NCBI GenBank assembly: GCA_963770275.1 | Contig: CAVYPD010000026.1 | Span: forward strand, 144,265 to 208,264 | DNA length: 64,000 bases | From: Roseiarcus sp963770275 | GTDB taxonomy: Bacteria > Pseudomonadota > Alphaproteobacteria > Rhizobiales > Beijerinckiaceae | Direction of reading: 5' to 3' | Shown: one piece after another, positions 37,799 to 45,992 of the stretch | How the letters are laid out: each line of letters opens with the position of its first letter | Numbering within the stretch: the first letter of the stretch is position 1 | The notes under the pieces: model-generated | Seen by the model: only the letters and a program-made list of their open reading frames with translations | Databases searched by the model: none | Told to the model about the DNA's origin: nothing | Position numbers and translations under genes: made by a program

Positions 37799-39205
37799 AT
37801 GACCCAAACGGCGCAAACAGTCACTTCCCTCAATCGCGCGCGATCCGCCGCCGGCGCGAGGAGCGCAGTTCAACGCGAGCTCATCGGATGGGCGTGGCTC
37901 GCCGTCGGCGCGCTCGCGGTCGCCGGCGTGTTCGCGCTTCTGCTGGCGCTGTCGCGCATTCCGGGCATGGAGAAGACGCCGTTCTGGCCGATCGACTTCT
38001 TCTACAAGGGCCTCGTCATCCACGTCGTGTTCTCGCTGGTGATCTGGCTGCAAGGCGTTTTCGCCTTTCTGGTCAGCGTCGCGACGCTGAAGCTCGCCGG
38101 CGACGACGTGCGCGCCGCGCCGCTCGGGCGGATCGGGCAGGGCGCCGTTCTCCTCGCTTTCCCCTGCCTGTTCGCGCCGGCTTTCCTCGAGGCGACGCAG
38201 CCCGCGCTCACCAATTACATCCCGATCATTCGCCATCCGGCCTATGACATCGGGCTGATTGTGCTGGCGTTGGGCGCGCTTGCGCCGGTCGTTCGTCTTC
38301 TGCTCAATCTGCCGGGACGGCTCGCTTCCGCGCCGCCGTTTGCGGTCGCGATGGCGCTTGGCGGCTTCGTCTACGTTCTCGCGTTGATATGTTTTGCCGT
38401 CGCCACGACGCTGCTCGCGCACGCCGGCGAGCTGGCCTCGCGCGAGGAATTGTTCTGGGGCGGCGGCCACGTGCTGCAATTCGTCTACGCCGCGCTCATG
38501 GTGACGAACTGGTCGCTCCTTGCGCGCATGAGCCTGGGCGAAGAGGCGGTCGATAACCGCGTCTTCCTTGCCTCCGTCGGTCTCATCGCGCTGATCGCAA
38601 TCGCCGCGCCCGCGTTCTACGCGATTTTCGCTCCCTTCTCCGACCATCAGCGCGAGGCGTTCCGATTTCTGCAGTTTGGGATCGCCGCGCCGACGCTGAT
38701 CTTCGCCGTTTCGCTTGTCACCCGCGCGCTTCGCTCGCCCGGCCCATGGCCCTGGCGCGATCCGGCTTTCTTCGCCCTTGCGGTGTCGCTGGCGCTCTTC
38801 GCGCTCGGCGGCGTGATGGGCTTCCTGATCGACGGCTCCGACACCCGCACGCCCGCGCATTATCACGCGGTCATCACCGCGGTCAGCGTCTCGAGCGCCG
38901 GCATGCTGCTCACTTATGGTCTCAAGGAACTGGGCAAGCCGGCTGCGCCGCCGCGCGCGACCCGCATCCTCATAGGCCTCTACGGCGGCGGCCAGTTCGT
39001 CGCCTCGATCGCGATGTTCGTCGCCGGCGGCTACGGCGCCTTGCGCAAAACCCCGTCCGGCGCCGGATCGCTCGACACCGTCGCCGCCGCGGGCATGGCG
39101 GTGCATGGGATCGCTTCGATCTTCACCATTCTGGGCGGCGCGGCCTTCGTCATCGTCGCCATCCGCGCGTTGTGGCGGGCAGGTCCAGCGCGCTCAGCTG
39201 CTTGA
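37799..39205 (+). CDS. Divergent heme-copper oxidase subunit I-like membrane protein
   Basis: A 468-residue protein with about twelve membrane segments. Candidate haem and copper ligands are His 75 (GLVIHVVF), His 224 (WGGGHVLQF), His 283 (SDHQREAF) and the pair His 354 and His 356 (AHYHAVIT). The pattern is like subunit I, but the usual HPEVY is HVLQF, so the crosslinked tyrosine is replaced, and the usual HH pair in helix VII is a single H after Asp. No subunit II or III gene is next to it. It may be a true oxidase of an odd branch or an assembly or sensing relative. Confidence 0.7.
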   Translation: MTQTAQTVTSLNRARSAAGARSAVQRELIGWAWLAVGALAVAGVFALLLALSRIPGMEKTPFWPIDFFYKGLVIHVVFSLVIWLQGVFAFLVSVATLKLAGDDVRAAPLGRIGQGAVLLAFPCLFAPAFLEATQPALTNYIPIIRHPAYDIGLIVLALGALAPVVRLLLNLPGRLASAPPFAVAMALGGFVYVLALICFAVATTLLAHAGELASREELFWGGGHVLQFVYAALMVTNWSLLARMSLGEEAVDNRVFLASVGLIALIAIAAPAFYAIFAPFSDHQREAFRFLQFGIAAPTLIFAVSLVTRALRSPGPWPWRDPAFFALAVSLALFALGGVMGFLIDGSDTRTPAHYHAVITAVSVSSAGMLLTYGLKELGKPAAPPRATRILIGLYGGGQFVASIAMFVAGGYGALRKTPSGAGSLDTVAAAGMAVHGIASIFTILGGAAFVIVAIRALWRAGPARSAA

Positions 39206-39224
39206 CCGAGCGCGGGACGCCTAG

Positions 39225-40289
39225 CTACCCCGCTTGCTCCAACTCGGTCGCGCGCAGGTGGACGACCGCAAGGCCGAAGAGGACGAGCGCCAGCGCCTGA
39301 TGGGGCAGCGCAAGCTCGATCGGAACGACGGCGAGCAGCGTTGCAATGCCGAGCGCGACCTGGAGGAGAGCAACGGCCGCGAGGACGAGGGCGCGGCTCG
39401 CGAGCGGCGAGCCCGGCGCGGCGCGCAGCGCGGCGATCGCCTGAACAATCGCGAAGGCGACGACCGCGTAGGCGATCATCCGGTGGTCGAACTGCGCCGT
39501 CGCCGCGTCGCCGAAGATCGCTTGCAGCGCGTTCGGGCGGAACGCCTCGCCCGGAACGAGGCTCGACCCCATCAGGGGCCAGGTGTTGTAGATGAGGCCG
39601 GCGCGTAAGCCCGCGACGAGGGCGCCAAGGCCGAGCTGACAGAAAACGAGCGCCGCGAAGATCCAGGCCGAAATCGCAAAGCCGCGCGGCGCCGTCTTCG
39701 ACCGCGGCCGTTCGCTTAAGCCCACCGCGGCGTAGATCAGCGCGCCAAACGTCGCGGCGGCGATCAGGAGGTGCAGCGCCAGTCGCTCTTGCGCCACTTC
39801 GGTTCGCTCGCTCAGGCCCGAACTCACCATCCACCAGCCGACGATCGGCTCGAGCGCGAGCAGGCCTGTCGCGACGGCGACCTGCCGCCCGAGCGCGCCT
39901 TTAAGCTGGCCTCGCCACCAGAACCACAAGGCGGGCAGAATGAATGCCGCGCCCACGACACGCGCGAGCAGGCGATGCGCCCATTCCCACCAGAAGATGG
40001 TCTTGAACCCATCGATCGTCATGTCGGGATTGAGCGCGGCGAATTGCGGGATTTGCTTGTAGCGGTCGAACTCGGCCTGCCAGTCCGCGCCGCTCAGCGG
40101 GGGAAGCACTCCGGTGACGGGCTTCCATTGGGTGATCGAGAGGCCGGATTCGGTGAGCCGCGTCGCGCCGCCGACCAGCACCATGAGAAAGATAAGGCCC
40201 GCGACGGCGATGAGCCAGAAACGAACAGCCCGGCGATCGTCAAAGCTCGCTGTTTGGACGGCGGCGGGCGCGGTGTGGGTTATGGCCAT
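39225..40289 (-). CDS. ctaA: Heme A synthase (COX15/CtaA type 2)
   Basis: A 354-residue membrane protein that oxidises heme O to heme A. GGATRLTESGLSITQWKP is the first conserved region, FKTIFWWEWAHRLLARVVG supplies the first glutamate-histidine pair, AQERLALHLLIA another histidine, TAQFDHRMIAYAV a further histidine, and ALPHQALALVLF the last. The length fits the type found in alphaproteobacteria and mitochondria. ATG at 40289 gives the standard N-terminus; the longer frame adds unrelated residues. Convergent with the COX1-like gene. Its substrate comes from CtaB. Confidence 0.9.
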   Translation of the reverse strand: MAITHTAPAAVQTASFDDRRAVRFWLIAVAGLIFLMVLVGGATRLTESGLSITQWKPVTGVLPPLSGADWQAEFDRYKQIPQFAALNPDMTIDGFKTIFWWEWAHRLLARVVGAAFILPALWFWWRGQLKGALGRQVAVATGLLALEPIVGWWMVSSGLSERTEVAQERLALHLLIAAATFGALIYAAVGLSERPRSKTAPRGFAISAWIFAALVFCQLGLGALVAGLRAGLIYNTWPLMGSSLVPGEAFRPNALQAIFGDAATAQFDHRMIAYAVVAFAIVQAIAALRAAPGSPLASRALVLAAVALLQVALGIATLLAVVPIELALPHQALALVLFGLAVVHLRATELEQAG

Positions 40290-41016
40290 GAGGATGTGAA
40301 GAGCTTGTGTCCGGAACTGCTCAGCGAGGAGTTGAAGCCTCGCCTTTTGTCCAAACATGTCCAAGGCGCAATGCGGCCAAAGCACCGGCGGGTCCGGTTA
40401 TAACGAGGCGTAATGCGATCGAATTCGCGGACGTAAAGACATGAAGGCGGCTGGCGCGCAATTTTCCCGGGGACAATTGGTTGGCAAAAGCGGAAGCTTA
40501 TGCTACATCTTCCCCTCGGCAGAATCAAGAGCTTCGCTTTTTGTCGAGTGGCGATGAACTCGGAAGCGAGCCTGCTAACGACGATGAGCAGCGGGACTTG
40601 AGACGGGAGATGTTTTTATTCGAATTGGCTCTAACCCATTGAAAAGTCCCGATTCGAAAAAATAAACGCTAGTAAACGCCAGCAATTTTACTAGCGCTTA
40701 CTCGCGTTTATTGGCTTTTACTGGAGCTTGTTCGAACGGACTCGCCTGGATCAGCGGAGCCGTGTTCTCAAGCCGGCGGTTCGGCGGGCCGGGCGGTTCG
40801 TTCTCCGTCAGAAAGCCCGGACGATCACGCGGTTGTGAAGACGCCAAGTCATAGGATCGAGGATTGCAAGGTTTTGAGGGCGGCACAAAAAAGTGTCGCA
40901 GGAAATCATTAGGCCTTGCTCGCGGCGCATTGCCGCATTGCTGCAAAAACAATTGCTGTTCTGTCCATGCTGTGTCATGAGCCCGCGTCCCCAATAACCT
41001 GTCGCCTAGGAATGCG
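40290..41016. other. Long divergent intergenic region with a period-10 element
   Basis: It separates ctaA and the DUF6481 gene, which are transcribed away from each other, so both promoters should be here. The middle holds element copy 3 (listed separately). The parts at 40290-40590 and 40760-41000 show no gene or recognised regulatory motif. Confidence 0.5.
40600..40746 (+). repeat. Period-10 inverted element, copy 3, with different arm sequence
   Basis: The core TAACCCATTGAAAAGTC then GATTCG (40632-40656) matches the other copies, and the end CGAACGGACTCGCC matches copy 1. The arms, however, use other 10-base units: AAAAATAAAC, GCTAGTAAAC on the left and TTTACTAGCG, CTTACTCGCG, TTTATTGGCT, TTTACTGGAG on the right. 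CGCTAGTAAA pairs with TTTACTAGCG. So the arms changed together while keeping inverted pairing and spacing. An AT tract GTTTTTATTCG precedes the core. Confidence 0.7.
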
Positions 41017-41433
41017 ATGTCTTTCTTGAACGGAACAAGATTTACTGACCGCGCGGCGGCGGCCGCCAAGGCGCGTAAGGAAATGGCGGAGAAATTTCTC
41101 GCCAATTCGAAATACGATCCGGCAGACCCCGCAGTCGTCGAGCGCGAAACGAAGCGTAAGGCGATTCTCGAGGCCCGGAAGGTGCGCGATGTCGAGCGCG
41201 CCAAGCGCAAGGCGGAACAAGAGGCCGCTGAAGCCGCCCGCCGCGTCGTCGAGGAGGCCGCCCGCCAGGAGCAGCTGAAGCTCGAAGCGCTTGCGCGCGA
41301 GGCCGAAGCCCAACGCAAGCGCGAAGAGGAAGAGCGGCTCGAATACGAGCGCAAGCTTGAGCGCGACGCGCGCTACGCCGCCCGCAAGGAGCGAAAGAAA
41401 AAGAAGAAGTCGGCGGCTGAACGATACGGGTAA
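41017..41433 (+). CDS. DUF6481-like highly charged coiled-coil protein
   Basis: A 138-residue protein made almost entirely of Ala, Glu, Lys and Arg, with long alpha-helical heptads (REAEAQRKREEEERLEYERK) and a basic tail KKKKKSAAERYG. The start MSFLNGTRFTDRAAAAAKA fits the small DUF6481 family of Hyphomicrobiales. No enzyme motif is present; a nucleic-acid or scaffold role is possible but unproven. ATG at 41017 lies in the conserved start. Confidence 0.7.
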   Translation: MSFLNGTRFTDRAAAAAKARKEMAEKFLANSKYDPADPAVVERETKRKAILEARKVRDVERAKRKAEQEAAEAARRVVEEAARQEQLKLEALAREAEAQRKREEEERLEYERKLERDARYAARKERKKKKKSAAERYG

Positions 41434-41518
41434 TCCCCCAGTTCGTCCTTGATTTCCAGCTACGAGTCGGGACAAGTCACTCGAAATCAAGTTCTCCGCA
41501 GGGCGGGGCGAGGAGAAG

Positions 41519-42827
41519 ATGTCGAACCCGCTTCGCCTGGGCGTCGCCGGTCTGGGAATAGTCGGGACAAGCCTGATTCGGCTTCTTCAACGGCGCTCCT
41601 CGGAATTGGCCGGGCGGGTGGGGCGCGGCTTAGCGGTAACCGCCTTCAGCGCGCGACGTAAGGACGACCGCAGGGTCGATCTTGGAGGCGCTGCTTACTT
41701 CGCCAGCGCCGCGGAGCTAGCGGCCTCTGGTGACATCGACATTTTCGTTGAATTGATCGGCGGCGCCGAGGGAGTCGCTTTCGACGGCCGTCAAAGCTGC
41801 GCTGTCGCGCGGAACTTCCGTCGTCACCGCGAATAAGGCGATGCTCGCGGCGCACGGTTTCGAGCTCGCGACGATTGCTGAGCAGTCGGGCGCTCAGTTG
41901 TTCTTCGAAGCAGCAGTGGGCGGCGGCATACCCATCATCAAGACTCTCCGAGAGAGCCTGGCGGGCAATGCGATTCAACGGGTTTCCGGTATCCTCAATG
42001 GCACGTGCAACTACATTCTCTCGCGTATGGAGATCGAGAATCTTCCGTTCGAGGTCTGCCTCAACGAGGCTCAGAGGCTTGGCTATGCAGAGGCCGATCC
42101 GACATTCGATGTCGGCGGTTTTGACACCGCGCACAAGCTCGCGATCCTCGCCTCGCTCGCATTCGGCGCCAAGATCGACGCCGGGGCTGTTTCGGTCGAA
42201 GGAATCGAGACAATCACGCTTGCCGATTTGAGCGCCGCGGACGAACTTGGATTTCGCATCAAGCTCTTGGGCGTCGCTGAACGAACAGCACACGGTGTAG
42301 AGCAGCGGGTGCACCCGACGATGGTCGCCAAGAGTGCGCCGCTCGCTCAGACTATGGGTGTGCTCAACGCTGTTTCGATCGACGGCGATGCGGTTGGGGA
42401 GCTGACCTTGGTCGGACCGGGGGCAGGCGGCGATGCGACCGCGTCGGCGGTCGCGGCAGACATTGTCGACATCGCGCGCGGGATCCGTGTGCCGCCTTTC
42501 GGCAGGCCCGCCGCATCGCTTGTTGAGGCGGACCGCGTGCCGATGCAGCGGCACGAGGGCGGCTATTACGTGCGCCTCGCCGTCGTCGACCGCCCGGGAG
42601 CGATGGGCGCGATTGCAGCGCGGATGGGCGAGCAACAGATTTCGCTCGAAGCGATCATGCAAAAGCGAGCCACGAAAGAAGCGGCCTCAGCCGGTGTCGC
42701 GCCGGTCGTGCTGATGACCTACGGCACGACCGAATCCTCGATCCGGGAAGCTCTTACGCGAACGGTCGAAGATGGGCTCGTGCGCGAGAGGCCTCAGGTT
42801 ATCCGCATCGAACGCGAAGCGGTCTGA
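41519..42827 (+). CDS. hom: Homoserine dehydrogenase, frame shifted near 41783
   Basis: About 435 residues when joined. It reduces aspartate semialdehyde to homoserine in the methionine, threonine and isoleucine pathway. LGVAGLGIVGTSLIRLL is the NAD(P)-binding loop, VVTANKAMLAAHG the conserved lysine region, GGGIPIIKTLRE and GILNGTCNYIL active-site segments, and ADPTFDVGGFDTAHK the catalytic region. A C-terminal ACT-like part (YYVRLAVVDRPGAMGAIA) is present. One net +1 shift near 41783 separates EGVA from TAVKAALSRGTS. ATG at 41519 follows GAGGAG. A free-living cell would need it, so the shift is probably an error. Confidence 0.9.
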
Positions 42828-42882
42828 GGTGGCGTCCTCGGCGGTTGCAAGAACAGCTTCGGCCGAAGACGAGGACCGCCGC

Positions 42883-43776
42883 ATGCGGGTTCTCGCGATC
42901 GCGCTCATGTGCGTCACGATGGTCTGCTTCACCGGGCAGGACACGTGCGCCAAATGGTTAACCGCCTCGTTGCCGATCGCTCAGATCGTCTGGGCGCGTT
43001 ACGTCGGAGCGGCGGTGATCGCCCTCCTAGCGTCGCGATCCCTGTCTCGGCCAGCCATGCTCCGTTCGAAGCGTCCACGACTGCAGCTGTTGCGTTCCGT
43101 CTTGCTCTTTTGTTCGACGACTGCGAACGTGTTTGCAGTCCGCGAGCTCCAGCTGTCGGAGACTGCGACCATCTCGTTTCTCACGCCGGTCTTCGTCGCT
43201 CTTCTCGCCGGACCTGTGCTCGGCGAAAGAGTAAGCGCGGAACGGATGATCGCGATCGCGCTTGGATTTCTCGGCGTGGTGATCGCGACGCGCCCGGGAG
43301 CGGGGGCGTTTCAACCGATCGTTCTTCTCGCTGTCGCGGGCGTTGTTTGCAATTCGCTATACGTGCTGGCCACCCGCAAGCTCGCTGGCGCGGACTCGCC
43401 ACAAACGACGCTCGCGTGGACGCAAGTCGCCGGTCTCGTGTTTCTCACTCCGATATTGCCCTGGGTTTGGAAGCAGCCTGGATCAATGGCGGTTTGGGCA
43501 GTCATGGCGGTGATGGGAGTTTTCGGGGCCACCAGCCACGGAATGCTGATCGTCGCCCATCGCTATGCGCCCGCGCCGACATTGACGCCCTTCACCTACA
43601 CTCAGCTCATCTGGATGATCATTTCCGGCGTCGTGGTGTTCGGGCAGTGGCCGGCCCCTGCCACGCTCGTCGGAGCGGCGCTGGTTGTTGCTTGCGGCGC
43701 TTATCTCGCGGTCAAAGAGCGCAAAGGACGGCATGTCCTGACAGCCGTCGCAGTTGACGGCGACCCAAAAGTCTAG
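42883..43776 (+). CDS. DMT-superfamily (EamA) transporter
   Basis: A 297-residue inner-membrane protein with ten segments arranged as two EamA repeats, including ETATISFLTPVFVALLAGPV-like and YAPAPTLTPFTYTQLIWMI repeat ends, the hallmark positions of each half. Such proteins export amino acids, nucleotides or drugs. I use ATG at 42883 because GAGGA lies upstream; a GTG at 42829, one base past the hom stop, would make a longer protein and tighter coupling to hom. If coupled, export of a homoserine-family amino acid is conceivable. Confidence 0.8.
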   Translation: MRVLAIALMCVTMVCFTGQDTCAKWLTASLPIAQIVWARYVGAAVIALLASRSLSRPAMLRSKRPRLQLLRSVLLFCSTTANVFAVRELQLSETATISFLTPVFVALLAGPVLGERVSAERMIAIALGFLGVVIATRPGAGAFQPIVLLAVAGVVCNSLYVLATRKLAGADSPQTTLAWTQVAGLVFLTPILPWVWKQPGSMAVWAVMAVMGVFGATSHGMLIVAHRYAPAPTLTPFTYTQLIWMIISGVVVFGQWPAPATLVGAALVVACGAYLAVKERKGRHVLTAVAVDGDPKV

Positions 43777-43823
43777 TAATTCAATCGACATTAGATTTTT
43801 GGGCGACCCAACAGGCTTCGACA

Positions 43824-43928
43824 ATGTTGCACGGCATCGATCCTGTCTTCGCGGTCTCCGGGTTGGCCGTCGGGCTGCTCGTCGGATTGATCGGGGTCGG
43901 CGGCGGCTCGGATTGCTCCCCAGTTTGA
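43824..43928 (+). pseudogene. N-terminal remnant of a TauE/SafE permease
   Basis: The 34 codons read MLHGIDPVFAVSGLAVGLLV then GLIGVGGGS, which is the standard start of TauE/SafE permeases (FAVSGLxVGxLVGLxGVGGGS). Immediately after GGGS the homology stops and the frame ends at 43928, where the family would continue LMTP. It is a truncated copy 49 bases upstream of a complete gene of another TauE/SafE branch. Confidence 0.6.
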
Positions 43929-43977
43929 ACTAGTCATCCTTCCTGCTTGAGCTGTTTTCCCAGCTGGAGTCTCGCGA

Positions 43978-44874
43978 GTGTCCTTTCCCGAAACAGCCGT
44001 GATCGTTCTTGCTGCAATCACACTGGCCGCGGCCTTTGTGAACGGCGCGCTGGGCTATGGATTCTCGTCCCTGACGGTCCCGGTTGCGCTCGTTTTCTAC
44101 GCAAACCGGGTCCTAAATCCAGCTCTCGTTATCATCGAGGTGTTCATCAATCTCTACGTTCTCTACATAAATCGGTCGAGCATCCAGGCCGTCTGGAAAC
44201 GCGTTTTTCCGATAATTATTGGGCTCGTCCCCGGTGTCGTGGTCGGCAGCCTCTTTCTAGTCTCCCTCAATCCTGGCTGGATCAAATTCTTCACCTACGC
44301 GGCCCTTCTTCCGTTGATTCTCGTGCAGGCGGCCGGCGTGCGAAGGCCAATTGAACGAGAACGTCTCATTGGTCTCCCTTTTGGGATGGGGCTTGGCTTT
44401 CTTTATTCCGTCACGACTGTGTCTGGCCCGCCGCTGGCGATCCTTTTCAACAACCAAGGCTTGGTCAAAACCGAGTTCCGAGCCGGTCTCGGACTGGTTC
44501 GCGTAGCCGAATCGTCGTTGACCGCGGTGGTCTATTACCATCTCGGCCTCTACTCGATGGAAAGTCTGAACCTGCTGTCGGTGATCGTCCCGAGCGTGCT
44601 CGTCGGGATACCGGTTGGCGCATACGCCATCCGGCGGCTCGACGCCGAGACGTTCCGGCGCTTCTGCATGAGCTTTGACGCTTGGGTTGTTGGATTTGGC
44701 CTCTCGCGAGTGCTGATTGAACTCAAGGTGATGGATGCCCCTTGGGCCTACACCGTCATGGCTGCGGCCGCCTTGGTGGACGTTTACCTGCTGTACGTCT
44801 TCTTCAAGCGTCGGCGGCGAGGGGATTTGCGTTCAGATCCGACAGCACACTCGTTGGCGCCGAGTCGCGGCTGA
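43978..44874 (+). CDS. Sulfite exporter TauE/SafE family protein
   Basis: A 298-residue inner-membrane protein with about eight segments. VNGALGYGFSSLTVPVAL and FLYSVTTVSGPPLAILFNN are the paired repeat motifs of the family (the second has the SGPP loop). The family exports sulfite, sulfoacetate or related organosulfur anions. GTG at 43978 follows GGAG at good spacing. The truncated relative just upstream has a different N-terminus (GVGGGS instead of NGALGYGFS), so this is not a simple tandem copy. Frame intact. Confidence 0.82.
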   Translation: MSFPETAVIVLAAITLAAAFVNGALGYGFSSLTVPVALVFYANRVLNPALVIIEVFINLYVLYINRSSIQAVWKRVFPIIIGLVPGVVVGSLFLVSLNPGWIKFFTYAALLPLILVQAAGVRRPIERERLIGLPFGMGLGFLYSVTTVSGPPLAILFNNQGLVKTEFRAGLGLVRVAESSLTAVVYYHLGLYSMESLNLLSVIVPSVLVGIPVGAYAIRRLDAETFRRFCMSFDAWVVGFGLSRVLIELKVMDAPWAYTVMAAAALVDVYLLYVFFKRRRRGDLRSDPTAHSLAPSRG

Positions 44875-45018
44875 GAGGACGTCGCGACAAGCGCGACTTC
44901 GCAGATATCGCGCATCCCGCCACTTCGCTTGTCGCATCCTGCGCCCGCTGCTGGCCGGCATCCTTGCTGTCGTCGGCGGACGCCTCGCGTTCTGACGCGA
45001 TAGTTGCCTTGCGCTGCG

Positions 45019-45763
45019 TTAGTTTGGCGGCTTGCCAAATTCCTCGAGCACCGTGGCGAGCGCATCGGGGTGGATGTAGACCGGGCCGGTGAATGGATGG
45101 TCGACGGAGATAATGACAACGAGGCCCAGGGTGACCAGAAGCGAAAACACGCCGGTCATCGAAACCTGCGCAAGTAGATTCTCGCTCCCAAAGAAAAGCG
45201 TGAATCCGACGGTTAGCAGCGCCCCCATGAAGAGCGCGATCCATATGACGTCCGGCACAAGCCCGGTCGCAAGATGGAGCCTGATCCGTCGGGCCGCGGT
45301 CACGTTGTCGATCTGCCGGAAGACCTCCGTCATGTCCGCCGTATTTCTCGTTCCGGACCGATTGAGCGCCAGCGCCGCCGAATAGAGTTGGTTGAGCGCC
45401 TGCGTAAGCCCGTGAGCTTCGGACTCGAGGCTCATCGCGGGCCACTCCTCGTCAATCGCGGTCTTGAGGTAGTTGACAAGCGCGGCTCGAACGGCGATCG
45501 CCTCTGGTTCCTTCCCCTCAGCATAGCGAAACAACGCCGCCGTCGCGCCGGCTTCCTCGGCAACGGTGGTCTGGGCGTCATTGAATTTTTCCCACACCAC
45601 GATGACCGAAAAGGCCAGAAGCACGGCATAGATGACGCCCACGGTCGCGAATTTGAGACCGGCGATCTCGTTGTTCTTGGTCAACGTCTCGACGCCGACC
45701 CACCGGCGGAATCATTGCCAAGACGGTTGGAATAACCACCACGAGCACGATCAAGAGCCACAA
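45019..45763 (-). CDS. DUF4239-type membrane protein, frame shifted near 45700
   Basis: About 247 residues when joined. The first segment (LWLLIVLVVVIPTVLAMIPP) is in one frame; after a net +1 shift near 45700 the rest reads TKNNEIAGLKFATVGVIYAV, a second segment, then a helical soluble region and two C-terminal segments. GLKFATVGVIYAVLLAF is a DUF4239 hallmark. The start is uncertain: I give the TTG at 45763, but a longer frame to 45949 exists. The member at 1107-1904 has the same architecture. Function not established. Confidence 0.65.
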
Positions 45764-45992
45764 CGGGACGGTAGCGAGGAAATGCGACCCTTTTGGCCTC
45801 CGATCCCAAGTGACATCTGCGGCTATCCTGTCCCAAAGGGTGTCGCCGCGACCGCTTGTGCGCGCAGAGCCTGGGGACGACGGACGCTCGACCCGCGCGA
45901 AATCCTTCTGAAATCGAGACGCACTCTGGCATGATTCGCGCTGCGGCAAGTGATTCGCACGCTGCCGCTCTGCTGGATCCCAAGGCGGAGTT

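Noticed and set aside
37703..39106. A long open frame antisense to the COX1-like gene
   Set aside because: The plus-strand gene has clear membrane segments and conserved histidines, while the antisense product is a hydrophilic shadow.
41519..42827. Reading the broken hom, ctaB and tatB genes as genuine pseudogenes
   Set aside because: All motifs are intact on both sides of each shift, the tatB-tatC and ligase contexts fit only in the corrected frame, and loss of these functions together is implausible. Single-base errors are simpler.
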